Source of the DNA: Aphis gossypii
Taxonomy: Eukaryota > Arthropoda > Insecta > Hemiptera > Aphididae
DNA: 64,000 nt
Direction of reading: 5' to 3'
Assembly (NCBI RefSeq): GCF_020184175.1
Contig: NC_065533.1
Span: forward strand, 11,988,695-12,052,694
A model generated the notes under the pieces. It made no database searches. It was not told the origin of the DNA and saw only the letters and a list, made by a program, of their open reading frames with translations. Shown in pieces: positions 1 to 9,303 of this stretch (positions within the stretch are counted from its first letter, which is position 1; every line of letters starts with the position of its first letter). A program made the translations under genes and the position numbers.

Positions 1-829
1 AGAAGTTAAAATGTTCTAAATGTGATTCTACACCAGATTCATTTTTTCTTTTTTCCAAAAACTCGTTATTTCAAATTTTGGGTTTTCAAATCCGTTCGAC
101 CTAAGTACGACGTTTAAAAATCCTTAATAACGGTTTTACGAAAAATCAAAAGCATACAACTTGTGAAGCTGGTTAAGGGGATCAATTTTTTGTCTTACGA
201 CTTTCGTCCTATCTCTCGCGGTTTTCCCGTAAAACATTTCGTAAACGAGAATTTTCATTTTTCGAAATTTTACCCCATTTAAACCTAACCCCATTAACTT
301 CAACTTATCAATCTTAAAAAAACAAACTTTTCTTCTAAAACAAAACTTAACTTCAATCATTAAAAATCACCTTCACACAAATTTAATATCATTTACTTCA
401 GATTTCCGTACGCAACTTAAAATCTATAGAGAAAATATAAATAAAATTAATGAATACATAAGAAGTAACAGTTTAATACCCTACAAAAACAAAGAATTAA
501 CCTGCCTGACAAATACACCTGAATCCATTATAAAAAAGAAAAAACCTTCATTTTATCCAAGGTATACTTAAAGTTTTAATTTTCAACTGATTTACCTCAT
601 TATGTGTTATATTTATTTTTTTACAGGGACAATGTTCAAAAAATAATAAACGACACAAATTTTAACTATTTTAAAATTCTTAAATAATTTATACATTTTA
701 CTATAAGTACTATAAGTAATACTACCTCTTTGTAACAATTTAATAAAAATATTGACAAGTAATTTGATATGTTGGAATTTAACACTTTAATTATGTAGTT
801 TTTATAACCTTGCATAGTCGGTCTACCGC
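1..829. other. AT-rich stretch, no gene seen
   Basis: No coding region or RNA gene is supported here. A 74-codon open frame on the minus strand at 136-360 has low-complexity Lys/Phe composition and no recognisable motif, so I treat it as chance. Confidence 0.5.
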
Positions 830-990
830 GGGACTCACCCGGATAAAGCTTATCTCCTTTCCGATGGTCGTGTAAAATCAGGCTTTCGACTTAGAGCTTT
901 GTAAGTGGTACGAGTGCATTCCCGAGTGCATTTATTATCGTTCTGTAGGGTTTTTGTATACATCAATTGCAAATAACGACGGTCCGGCAG
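830..990 (+). promoter_or_regulatory. CpG-bearing island, possible untranslated first exon
   Basis: This block is richer in G+C and CpG than its surroundings and ends in an excellent splice donor, CGGCAG|GTAAGT, with GT at 991. It could be a 5' untranslated exon joined to the acceptor at 1123-1124 that opens the P-element-like exon. No long open frame crosses it. The assignment is inference from the splice signals and base composition only. Confidence 0.3.
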
Positions 991-1124
991 GTAAGTATAA
1001 CATTTACCGCAGAATCGCACATCCAAAAATAATATTTTCAGTTATAAGCTCTGAAGACCGTAATTCTTAGTTCATATTTTTGAAACTCGAACACTTATTT
1101 TTTCAAGCCCATCGTCTATTATAG

Positions 1125-1540
1125 ATACTCCGAAAAGAAAAAATATAAATGACTTAGTAGATATGCCCACTCCAAATTCAAAAAGGTTGATTTATGCAGA
1201 TGAGGATGATACACCAAGGAAAAAAAAATTGAAAATAGATCAACAAAAAATTAAATTACGTAATAAAAATATCCAAGTTAGTAAATTAAAACAACGTGTA
1301 GTACGGTTTAAGACTCGTAACACTTTACGAAGTCTTTTGTATCCACATCGATTTAAATCAAATAATGCTAGAGCAATCGTAACAATGCAACTTAGAAATA
1401 AGCAAATACCTTGGACACTAGAAGAAAAAAATCTAGCTTTAACTTTGTTCTATAAATCTCCAACAGCCTACAATTTTTTAAGGCAACAAAATATTAACTT
1501 ACCAGTAGCTCTATTCTGTAACTCGATACCGAGTTAACGA
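1125..1540 (+). pseudogene. P-element/THAP9-type transposase exon (fragment)
   Basis: An open frame follows the acceptor CTATTATAG at 1116-1124; an internal ATG lies at 1163. The first ~75 residues are basic and Lys-rich. The last part carries the motif of P-element/THAP9 transposases just after the coiled coil: a 'PWTLEEKNLALTLFYKSPTA' stretch followed by 'YNFLRQQNINLP'. In the family this is followed by a short 'STLRRW'-like segment. Here that is absent: the frame runs seven codons of unrelated sequence past a weak donor (GT at 1505) and then a few more to a stop. No catalytic RNase-H-like part or THAP zinc finger is adjacent, so I read it as a relic or an isolated exon. Family assignment rests on the motif alone. 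Confidence 0.55.
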
Positions 1541-1961
1541 ATTTATTAGATAGTGATCACTATCGACGTTTTCTGAAATGTATCGAACTTCGTTATCAAC
1601 CATGTGTTTCTGTAAATGACTCTATCGATAGTTTGTGCTTACAACTTGTGCTACCGCAAAGTCGATAAGAAACCGACCGATAGTATCAATTATCAAGGAG
1701 ATTTTAAGTTTTGTCCAATCACAGTGGCTTTGTGTATCAAGTTTTCTTATCAAAGAATATTTGCAAAAGTGAAAACAGAAAATTTAAAAAGTGAAAACCA
1801 TAAAATCACTATGTAAAGGGCGACTATTCAATCGTAAGTACTTTTATTATTATATATCTACTATCTGACTACCTATTTGGGTTTTTGAAATACACAATTT
1901 TATTTAGGTATTTTTTATACATTTATTTATTAACTTTTGATTATTATTTGAATACCCTTAG
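1541..1961. other. Spacer upstream of the Myb-like gene
   Basis: No convincing gene. A 66-codon plus-strand frame at 1616-1816 has no recognisable motif. The region should hold the missing first exon or promoter of the following gene, but I cannot place a start codon. A short inverted pair, ACTATCG (1559-1565) and CGATAGT (1625-1631), is present. Confidence 0.35.
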
Positions 1962-4532
1962 TGGATCTCAAAATGAGCAAGAGACAAATTTAAAGAAGGC
2001 AAGACAAGGGAGAAGGAATGACAGACAGCTGTCATTCATGATAGATTATATGGTGCAAAACCCACACGTAGCTACGGGCAAATTTCATACTTTGAATGGG
2101 AAAAATAGTTTAGCTGGCTCATGGGAAGACTTGGTTACAAATTTAAATAACCTTCGTAATCCTGGTGTGAAGGAAAAAAATGTTAAGTCATGGAAAGAGG
2201 CAAGTAGAAACATACATTTTATAACGTAGAAATAATAAAATACTACCTAAACTTAACTAGGTATAAAGGAGTTTTTTTTTATCTTTATTTAATATTTTAC
2301 ATGTGAATTATGTTATAATTATATTTTGTTTAATAAAGGCAATACTCGTATATTTACTTAAAATTCCGTATGCATATATGATGATATTTATTATATCATT
2401 TAAAATGTAAAGTTTTCATTAAATTGAAAAAATAACAAGTTCAATCAAATGTATATATTGACATTATGATTAAAATTTCAAAATTTTAATTTTTAATATC
2501 TTATTTAGGAATCAAAAAACTAATATTATTTGATAGTTTTTTTGAAAACATGGGCATGTAATTGATTTTATTCGTAATTTTAAGATTTTCAGTCCATAAT
2601 ACATTAAAAATAAATGAAATATAAAATTTACCCAACAATTTTAAAAGCGTATTAGATTCTCAAATAATCTTTTTGGGAGATATTGAATTTTCTCTAAATC
2701 CCAACATTTACTTATTAAAACTGATTAAAGTTATTCATTTGTTATCTATTCAGAATGATTTATTTTTAAGTGTTCTATTATATTATTAAAAATTAGCAAT
2801 ACCTACCTAAGTAAAAAAGAAGTAATTTGGTATTTTAATACAATTTTATAATGTACTATGAACCCTATACTATTGCTGCAATGCTGCCCAAAAATAAATA
2901 ACATCATTGAAAATTAATTTTATGGTCCACTTGTAGCAGTCTCTGTTTGGAGTTTCACTGATACCAATTTGTAATTGTATTATATTAAGTTCTTTAAATG
3001 CTAGTGGCATGCATAAAAATTGTTTTAAGAATGTGTAGTTTAGAGATTATTTGGTAAATGTACCTAGTTAAATATAGAAAAAAGAAAAAAGATTTCACTA
3101 AGCAATAATGAAAATATCATTAACAAAACCTCCTATGTGCTAAAATTTTAACAAAATACTCAATTTTTCTTCAGTATAAAATTAATATGATAGTAATGTT
3201 GAATAAATTACTAAAACTACTTACACTACTTTTTTGTTGCTGGATTTTAAATGTGTAACATATTTCCAAACATTCCTAGTTTAAATTTGCATTATTAAAA
3301 ATGTAAAACTATTCAACACAATTCATTAATTTTTATTTTTATCTTTATATTTAATTTTAGTCTTAGAGAGATTTAAAAACCAAAGTTTCAAAAAAAGCAT
3401 CTGCTTTAAGAAATCATAAGAAACAAACTGGCAATAAGCAAATTGAATTAGCTGAGTTATCTGAGATTGATAATAAGGTTTTAGGACTAGTAGGATACGA
3501 TTATGTTGAGGGGACAGTATGTCCAGATTCGTGGCCAGAAGAACTGGTTAGTTTGTATTGAAATTTAGTATTTATTTATTTTTTTTTTTTGTTATAGAAT
3601 TAAAATTTATTGTTTTTTAGCCTGATGATGTTGAGCAATTGGCTGGTGGTAATTATGATATTTTGAATATAGTACCTACTCCACTCATCATTAGGCCAAA
3701 CCAGGATCCAGATATAATTGGTTAGTAATTGTATTTAATATATAAGTATTATAAACTAAAATTAAGTGTATAACTTGTGTAGCTCGTTCTATTTTTCAAT
3801 ATAATATTTTGTTTCTAAAAAAATGGTATCTACAGTCGATTTGTTAATTTGTATATGTATTTTGTGTTTATATTTTCTACTTTTAGAAGCTGATGCAGAG
3901 GAAATCATTGACGATCCTTATTATACTGTTGAACTAATAAAAGATAGTACAAATGAAATAAGTTCACTTATAGAAACCAACAAGACAATGACACCACACA
4001 TTCTAATAAATGTACCTGCTGAATCAAATACATCTTTTATTTCTGAGACATCCATTGTTCATTCATCTGGCAAACAACCCATATTGCCAAACATATCTGC
4101 CGAACATTCTAAATTTTCAAACACACCAACCACTAATTTAAAAAAGACTAAAAGGGGTAATTAATTAAGAATTACAAATATAGAATGATTTATCTAGTTG
4201 TACTAATAAACATTTTTAATTCTAGATGTCAAACTTAATACACAGTTAAGCAATGCACGTGCGGTATTCACTGATTTAGCTAAAACTAACAATCAACAAT
4301 TGGAGGTACTTTTCTAATATTTTATTGAAATCTACTTAACTATATTATAGATAACTGAACTAAATATCAATGTATATTTTAGTTGTTAACTACTTCATTA
4401 AACATGTTTGCTGAAAGCAATAAGCAAATGGCTGCTGCACTTAACAAAATGGCTGAAAATGATGAAAAAAGACTGTTAATGGACGAGAAACTTGTTACCA
4501 TATTATCAACTGTAATTTCTAAATTAAATTAA
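1962..4532 (+). CDS. Myb/SANT-like DNA-binding protein, six exons visible
   Basis: Exons: 1962-2199, 3367-3546, 3621-3720, 3887-4156, 4226-4305 and 4383-4532, the last ending in TAA. Phases 0, 0, 1, 1 and 0 keep one frame throughout. Exon 1 resembles the Myb_DNA-bind_5/Apontic-like domain (QLSFMIDYMVQNP, then GKFHTLNGK, then SWEDL, ending VKSWKE). Exon 2 completes it (RDLKTKVSKKASALRNHKKQ TGN). The middle is acidic and Ser/Thr-rich; the end is helical (TSLNMFAESNKQMAAALNKM). This resembles a family expanded in aphids, some members linked to transposons. Intron 1 uses a GC donor (GAG|GCAAGT), and an in-frame TAG precedes exon 2 unless a second AG six bases downstream is used. No initiator ATG is visible in frame before residue ~25 of exon 1, so a 5' exon is missing. 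It may be a live gene or a young pseudogene. Confidence 0.65.
2200..3366 (+). other. Intron 1 of the Myb-like gene (GC-AG)
   Basis: This 1.17-kb AT-rich intron begins with GCAAGT and ends in TTTTAGTCTTAG, where two AGs lie six bases apart. I see no gene or recognisable element inside it. Confidence 0.5.
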
Positions 4533-4792
4533 TTTTTTTGTTATTTCTAATATTTTTAGTTAAAAAAATTAAGATCATATCTATATTTTGTTTTGTTTTA
4601 TTATTTCCTGGTACATACAATTTATATTTTAATTTGTTAAAAGTCTAGATAAAAAAAATATATATGTTGTTTTGTTTTAATATATATTAAGTTACATATA
4701 CATAATTATAAATTTAGTACACAATTTTAATTTTGTTAATTTTTTAAAAGATAAAAATAAAGGGTTGTTTTGCTGTATGTTATTTATTGTTT
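4533..4792. other. Convergent 3' region between Myb-like gene and Polinton
   Basis: AT-rich sequence with an AATAAA at 4756 for plus-strand transcripts. This is where the left end of the Polinton should be, but no terminal inverted repeat matching anything right of the polymerase gene was found. Confidence 0.4.
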
Positions 4793-4888
4793 TCATAAAT
4801 CACCATCAATATAATCAGGAAACCAATTCTGCATGATTTGCTTTTGAATCCGCATTGCTATAGCTCTAGGTCCACCTCTCTCCATCAT
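4793..4888 (-). CDS. 31-codon ORF overlapping the protease stop
   Basis: Two adjacent ATGs (4888 and 4885) overlap the TGA of the protease as AAATGATGG. The predicted peptide starts MMERGGPRAIAMRIQKQ and ends with an acidic tail. It may be a small Polinton protein translated after termination-reinitiation, or the frameshifted C terminus of the protease. I recognise no family. Confidence 0.25.
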   Translation of the reverse strand: MMERGGPRAIAMRIQKQIMQNWFPDYIDGDL

Positions 4889-5258
4889 TTCATTATCTTC
4901 ATACATGATAAAAATTTCAAACACAAATGCCCGCAATTAAATGTGTTATAACGTTGATGCCTAGTGTAATTATACTGTATGTTACATCCACTGAGGTACA
5001 ACTGTAGTTCTAGTGAAGGCGGTAGATTACCAAAACTGTCGTAGTATGTAACTTGTTTTCCAATTTTTTTATACGCTACCCAATGAGTTCCTGTACTTTT
5101 TTCAATGTCCAAATTGATAACCGCTGATTCTTTATGCTTTGGTCGTGGAGGTAACCTATCTCTAGAAAACACTCCGATGAAATGAGGTATTTTCATTATG
5201 CGCGCATGTTTTATAATTTCGTAATCATACAGCGCTCTTTTGGGTAACGTAGAAATTA
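4885..5258 (-). CDS. Adenain-like cysteine protease of the Polinton
   Basis: Adenovirus-type maturation proteases cleave capsid precursors and are a hallmark Polinton gene. Visible signatures are FIGVFSRDRLP near the N terminus, the catalytic-His block GTHWVAY, YYDSFG with the acidic residue, and the Cys block NCGHLCLKFL near the C terminus. The first ATG (5196) would give only 103 residues and starts close to the conserved core. In-frame sequence homologous in style to the family's N terminus (ALYDYEIIKHARIMKIP) continues upstream to about 5258, where it overlaps the end of the PLA2 gene, without an ATG. The gene has therefore either lost its start, uses a non-AUG start or reinitiation, or is spliced from an exon I cannot see. 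The catalytic residues look intact. Confidence 0.85.
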
Positions 5259-6138
5259 GTTTTTTTGCCGTTTTGGAGTTTTCTTTAAAGATTTACGGGT
5301 ACCCTTTCTTTTATACGAACCACCTCCGTGTGGAGCGAGATATAGTCCTTTTCCTTTCTCTATTTTATACGTGCCGCCTTTATTAGGTGCGAGATATAAT
5401 CCTCTGCCCAAATGCGAAGGTTCATTTCTATTAAATTCACTAACGGTTTTTACAACGTTAGCAATGCCACCTGTTAGCGCTCCGAGTGCAGATAAGCCAG
5501 CAAAAATTGGTATCAACGGTAACATACCACCAGTTTTCGGTATAGGTATAACACGAGGTACTCGAGATTTCTTGCCGTTTTTACGGAATATTTTTTTAGC
5601 TGCCGCAACACATTTTTTTGTTAATTTCATCAGGTTTTTTTCATTAATATTTTTTTTGAGTACATTTTTAGCCGCCTTTATTGCAGCTTTGAATCCACAT
5701 CCTGCACCAATTTTACGTTTGGCCTTCATGCCCGTTGTGACTAACCACGCTGCAGACTTTTCTTTTAAATTTGAGTCTTTTGACTTGAATCTATTCCAAG
5801 CCCTATTTTCTAATATATAATCTGCTTTTTGACGATCTGTCAAAGATTTGCTGTGATCATAAGCGATATCGTGTTCTTTACACGCCGAATCTAAAGGATT
5901 GATACCTTTATCACCACGATCCAACCGTTTTCTCAATTTTGTCCCCGGACCGCAGTACTGATAACCTAAAATGATAAATAAAAACTATAAACTTGTAAAG
6001 TGATATTGTTAGTTTATGTGTGTGTGTATGGTAGAGTGTATAATTACCTGGTAAATGAAGTTCAAGTGGTAATTTATTTATAAGAGTGTTAATTATACCT
6101 CCGCCTTTATTCTTGTTGTTTCTTCGAACAGGTGACAT
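5256..6138 (-). CDS. PLA2-domain virion-type protein, two exons
   Basis: Exon 1 is 6138-6048 and exon 2 is 5965-5256; the 82-bp intron has a CCAG|GTAATT donor and a TTTTAG acceptor and splits a Gly codon, giving ~266 residues. Right after the junction come YCGPGTKL (calcium loop of phospholipase A2) and DSACKEHDIAYDHSK, the catalytic His-Asp helix. This is the arrangement in parvoviral VP1-unique regions, where the enzyme breaches endosomal membranes. A long basic stretch (residues ~70-150), a hydrophobic Gly/Ala/Leu segment (LPLIPIFAGLSALGALTGG) and two copies of GLYLAPxxGGxYK follow. The repeats and Lys-rich tail resemble minor core proteins of adenovirus-like elements. A TATAAATA lies 33 bp before the ATG. 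Role as a minor capsid or entry protein is inferred. Confidence 0.8.
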
Positions 6139-6198
6139 CGTGTAATGGTCAGATTACAAAGATTACACAGCTATTTATACATAATCATTATATTATAA
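6139..6198. promoter_or_regulatory. Divergent Polinton promoter (60 bp)
   Basis: This is the whole interval between the ATG of the PLA2 gene (minus) and the first ATG before the ATPase (plus). TATAAATA on the minus strand at 6178-6171 is well placed for the PLA2 gene. Upstream of the ATPase only generic AT-rich TATA-like sequence is seen. Confidence 0.45.
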
Positions 6199-6882
6199 TG
6201 AAGTTTGTCGATCAACAAATAAAACTTACAGTGGAAAACCATCGACCCACCTACGACTCGTGAATCAAGACATGGAGCGCTTTTACCAAATACCTGTCGT
6301 GCTTTAGTTGTTGGTCCTTCTGGATGTGGTAAAACGAATTTAATTTATGCCTTATTGACTAATATCAATGGTATACGATTTCATAACGTTTATATATACT
6401 CGAAAACACTCGATCAACCTAAATATAAAATGCTTTGTAAAATTTTAAAAGATGTGGACGGAGTACAGTTATTCACTTTTCATGAAAACGATGAGGTTAT
6501 CCCTCCAGAAAAAGCATTACCAGATTCTGTTTTTATATTTGACGATATTTTATGTGAAAATCAGAATATTGTACGTTCTTACTACACGCGCTGTAGACAT
6601 AACAACATTGATGTGTTCTATCTGGCACAATCATTCGCACGCATACCAAAACAACTTATTCGAGATAATAGCAACATGATAATATTATTCAAGCAAGATG
6701 AGACTAATTTAAAACACGTTTACATGGAAAACTGCTCTGGTGATATGAATTATCCCGAGTTTAAAGAGTTTTGTACTTTGTGTTGGAGTAAGGGGAGATT
6801 CAATTTCGTCGTAATAAGTAAGGACTGTGAACGTGACAACGGACGATATCGACACGGTTTTGACACGTTTGTCGTTATATAA
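6199..6882 (+). CDS. Polinton packaging ATPase (A32/FtsK-HerA type)
   Basis: The genome-packaging ATPase pumps DNA into capsids in Polintons and related viruses. Walker A is GPSGCGKTN (6313-6339), preceded by the typical TTRESRHGALLPN block. Walker B is SVFIFDDIL with the acidic pair near 6541. A sensor-like FYLAQSFARIP follows, and the C terminus is complete with a TAA at 6880. The frame is open from 6223, but its only upstream ATG, at 6199 (MKFVDQQIKL), lies in another frame, so there is either a one-base indel between 6199 and 6240 or an unusual start. The stretch ACTTACAG|TGG at 6224-6233 looks like an acceptor, but the intron it would imply is too short. It stands 23 bp before the DUF8207-like gene, on the same strand. 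Confidence 0.85.
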
Positions 6883-6905
6883 AACACTATAGTACGATAT
6901 TAACC

Positions 6906-7655
6906 ATGGAAGACGATAGTACAGTGTTGAACGAATTAGTTATTGCTAAGGAAAACATTAAACGTAAATTTGAAGCATTAAAAAGAGGTGATGCCGACAT
7001 TCAATCTTATGTATCACAAACATTTAAACCAATAATCGAGCCTCTGAACAAATTACATAACCAATCGCCAACACCACAAACTTCCGAAGCAGGTAATGAT
7101 AATGACATTTCGAATGCAATTGAAGATTTAGCTACCGATAATCGGACGGGAACTTACCGGTCATTAGAAGAATGTGAGAAAGATAAAATATATGGTCCAA
7201 GAAAAAAATCTGATGGTGTTATTAAAATAGGCCATGAAGAAGTAAAATTTAAAAACAATGAAATAATTATCAATGATTCATCTTATCAGCTAACACCGGG
7301 GCTTGTTGAGTTATTGTTTTCTAGATATCCAATGCAATATACTGATAGTGATTTAAATACATATAAATCAATACTTATTCAAACATCGGCACATTTAACG
7401 CTGGAAGGTACAAAAATTAAGCAAGGTGGTGCAAAGTATAAACAAATTATTTGTAAGCTATTTTCCTCGGGGGCCGGTGTGCAATTACAAACGCATAATT
7501 TAGTATATTGGAATGATCCGAATGAGTTGGTTGATAGATTAAGACTTCTTTTAGCCTCTCAATCTGCGGGAAACACCGGAGTTTCAAACGAAATATTATC
7601 TATTTTTGAAGAACTCTATGAATCCGGTATAACAAAGAAAATACCTAATGTCTAA
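6906..7655 (+). CDS. DUF8207-like Polinton protein
   Basis: A 249-residue hydrophilic protein. The N-terminal 60 residues are helical and charged and could form a coiled coil. The conserved core runs from about residue 95 (YGPRKKSDG, then FKNNEIIIND, then YQLTPGLVELLF) to residue ~190 (YKSILIQTSAHLTLE and GGAKYKQIICKLF). I recognise this as the DUF8207 family, which accompanies Polinton integrases in insects and cnidarians; its function is unknown. The stop overlaps the integrase start by eight bases (ATGTCTAA), so the two are probably made from one transcript. No frame breaks. Confidence 0.75.
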   Translation: MEDDSTVLNELVIAKENIKRKFEALKRGDADIQSYVSQTFKPIIEPLNKLHNQSPTPQTSEAGNDNDISNAIEDLATDNRTGTYRSLEECEKDKIYGPRKKSDGVIKIGHEEVKFKNNEIIINDSSYQLTPGLVELLFSRYPMQYTDSDLNTYKSILIQTSAHLTLEGTKIKQGGAKYKQIICKLFSSGAGVQLQTHNLVYWNDPNELVDRLRLLLASQSAGNTGVSNEILSIFEELYESGITKKIPNV

Positions 7656-8556
7656 ACGTGATATAGCAATCGAACTTCACAGACCGGCTAGGAAAAATTA
7701 TACTAAACGAACAGTAAATGTGTACGGAAAAAACGATTTATGGCAGGCAGACTTGGTCGAGATGATACCACTTTCAAAGAAAAACAATGGATACAAGTAT
7801 ATTCTCTGTGTGATTGACTGCTTCACGAAATTCGCCTGGGCTATTCCATTAAAAACAAAAACGGCTTGCGAAGTGACCGGTGCCATGTCAAAAATACTTA
7901 TAAGTAGATCGCCTAAACTGCTGCAGGTAGATAATGGAAAAGAATTTTACAATTTGAAATTTGACATGTTAATGACAAAGCATGATATAAAAAAGTATAG
8001 CACATATTCAACGACGAAAGCTTGTTTTGTAGAAAGGTTTAACCGAACTTTAAAAACAAACATGTATAGAGAGTTTACTGCTCAGGGTTCACATAAATGG
8101 TTATATATTTTACCCATCCTGATAGATAATTACAACAATTCAAAACATAGAACGATCGGGATGATACCAGTCCAGGCGGAAGAAAATCCTGCACTAGTGA
8201 CTTTGAAACAACGCACAATCGTTAATAGGAAAGTAAAATTTCATGTTGGAGATAAAGTTCGAATAAGCACTCAGAAAGGAGTTTTTACAAAAGAATTTTT
8301 ACCTAATTGGTCAACAGAAATATTCACAATAGTAAAAATAAACAAAACAGAACCACCCACTTATCAGTTACACGATTATCATGATGAACCAATAGCCGGT
8401 TGTTTTTACACCGAAGAAATATCTAAAACAAATTTTCCTAATGATTATTTAATCGAAAAAATTATACAAAAGAAGGGGAATCAGATATATGTTAAATGGA
8501 TAGGGTTTAACAATTCTCATAATTCATGGATAAATAAGAATGAAATTAAAAAATAA
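7648..8556 (+). CDS. Polinton integrase with C-terminal chromodomain
   Basis: A retroviral-type (RVE) integrase of 302 residues. The catalytic triad is visible: D35 in WQADLVEM, D95 in QVDNGKEFYN and E129 in FVERFNRTLK. An SH3-like segment follows (FHVGDKVRIS), and the last ~45 residues are a chromodomain (YLIEKIIQKKGNQIYVKWIG). In Polintons this enzyme inserts the linear element and makes ~6-bp target duplications. The N-terminal zinc-binding HHCC domain found in many relatives is not visible; the first 30 residues are basic. The ATG overlaps the end of the upstream gene, and the conserved core starts soon after it. The frame is intact, so this is the best-preserved enzymatic gene of the element. 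Confidence 0.9.
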   Translation: MSKRDIAIELHRPARKNYTKRTVNVYGKNDLWQADLVEMIPLSKKNNGYKYILCVIDCFTKFAWAIPLKTKTACEVTGAMSKILISRSPKLLQVDNGKEFYNLKFDMLMTKHDIKKYSTYSTTKACFVERFNRTLKTNMYREFTAQGSHKWLYILPILIDNYNNSKHRTIGMIPVQAEENPALVTLKQRTIVNRKVKFHVGDKVRISTQKGVFTKEFLPNWSTEIFTIVKINKTEPPTYQLHDYHDEPIAGCFYTEEISKTNFPNDYLIEKIIQKKGNQIYVKWIGFNNSHNSWINKNEIKK

Positions 8557-8639
8557 TTGCAGTCAATGTTCAGAAGTGAATGTGCTTGGTACCACGAAAT
8601 TATTTTTCAATATTCCATACGGTGAGTCAGCTTAACAAT

Positions 8640-9110
8640 ATGTCTTCGGCTATTTTGGACATTCATTGCATTCTCGGAGTCAACAACAAGTATTTTATTA
8701 AAGAAATGTCTATAGCAGACACTGAAACATGGACCCATCAACACTTTATATTTAAACATACATCTTTAAAACAAGACGCAAAAAGTCGAAGCGTAAACAG
8801 TTGGCTTGAACGGTTGCAACACGATTTATCATTGGAATACAGTGATATCGAGTATGGAGAAATACAGAAAATATTTCAATCATTAACATTTGATAGAATT
8901 TACGTCAAAGGTTTGCAGAAACAAAAAATTATCGAAGAGTTCATGCCGCACGCTACCGTCTTCAACATTGAAAACTTAGAATGTCCACGGCTTAGTCGAT
9001 TGAACGGAGAAACACTACCATGTTGTATTTTTCATATGGATTTTAATCCTCAACAATGTACATTGTATAAAGTATTTGCATTAAAAAAATGGTATGTTTA
9101 TAATGTTTAA
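8640..9110 (+). CDS. Conserved Polinton-associated protein of unknown function
   Basis: Read from the ATG at 8640 (MSSAILDIHCILGVNNKYFI, ~156 residues); an in-frame ATG at 8580 would add 20 residues. The order of elements is ILDIHCILGVNNKYFIKEMS at the N terminus, a central IYVKGLQKQKIIEEF, and a Cys-containing FNIENLECPRLSRL near the end. Arthropod Polintons commonly carry a protein of this design between integrase and polymerase, which from its alternating hydrophobic pattern I suspect to be an RNase-H-like or nuclease fold. That fold is inference only, and I see no confirmed catalytic set. It follows the integrase by 83 bp on the same strand. The start choice is uncertain. Confidence 0.55.
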   Translation: MSSAILDIHCILGVNNKYFIKEMSIADTETWTHQHFIFKHTSLKQDAKSRSVNSWLERLQHDLSLEYSDIEYGEIQKIFQSLTFDRIYVKGLQKQKIIEEFMPHATVFNIENLECPRLSRLNGETLPCCIFHMDFNPQQCTLYKVFALKKWYVYNV

Positions 9111-9303
9111 GATTGTATTCTATTAATTAAATAAACAATAATAATAATAATAATAATAATATTTTAGCATTGTTGAATTATTTTTTACTATATAACATGG
9201 TATAATATTATTAAAAATAAAATCACACAGATATTTACATGACAATAACAATAAATTATAGAATATATATATATTATGTACACAGTATAATAATTTTTAA
9301 CAT
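9111..9303. other. Convergent 3' region with ATA microsatellite
   Basis: The plus-strand genes and the minus-strand polymerase converge here. It contains AATAAA at 9129 for the plus strand and an (ATA)n tract at about 9138-9162. No coding sequence. Confidence 0.5.

Noticed and set aside
136..360. 74-codon minus-strand ORF
   Set aside because: Basic, low-complexity peptide without motif, splice context or promoter.
5371..5820. 149-codon plus-strand frame
   Set aside because: Antisense shadow of the PLA2-domain gene, whose domains are clear on the minus strand.
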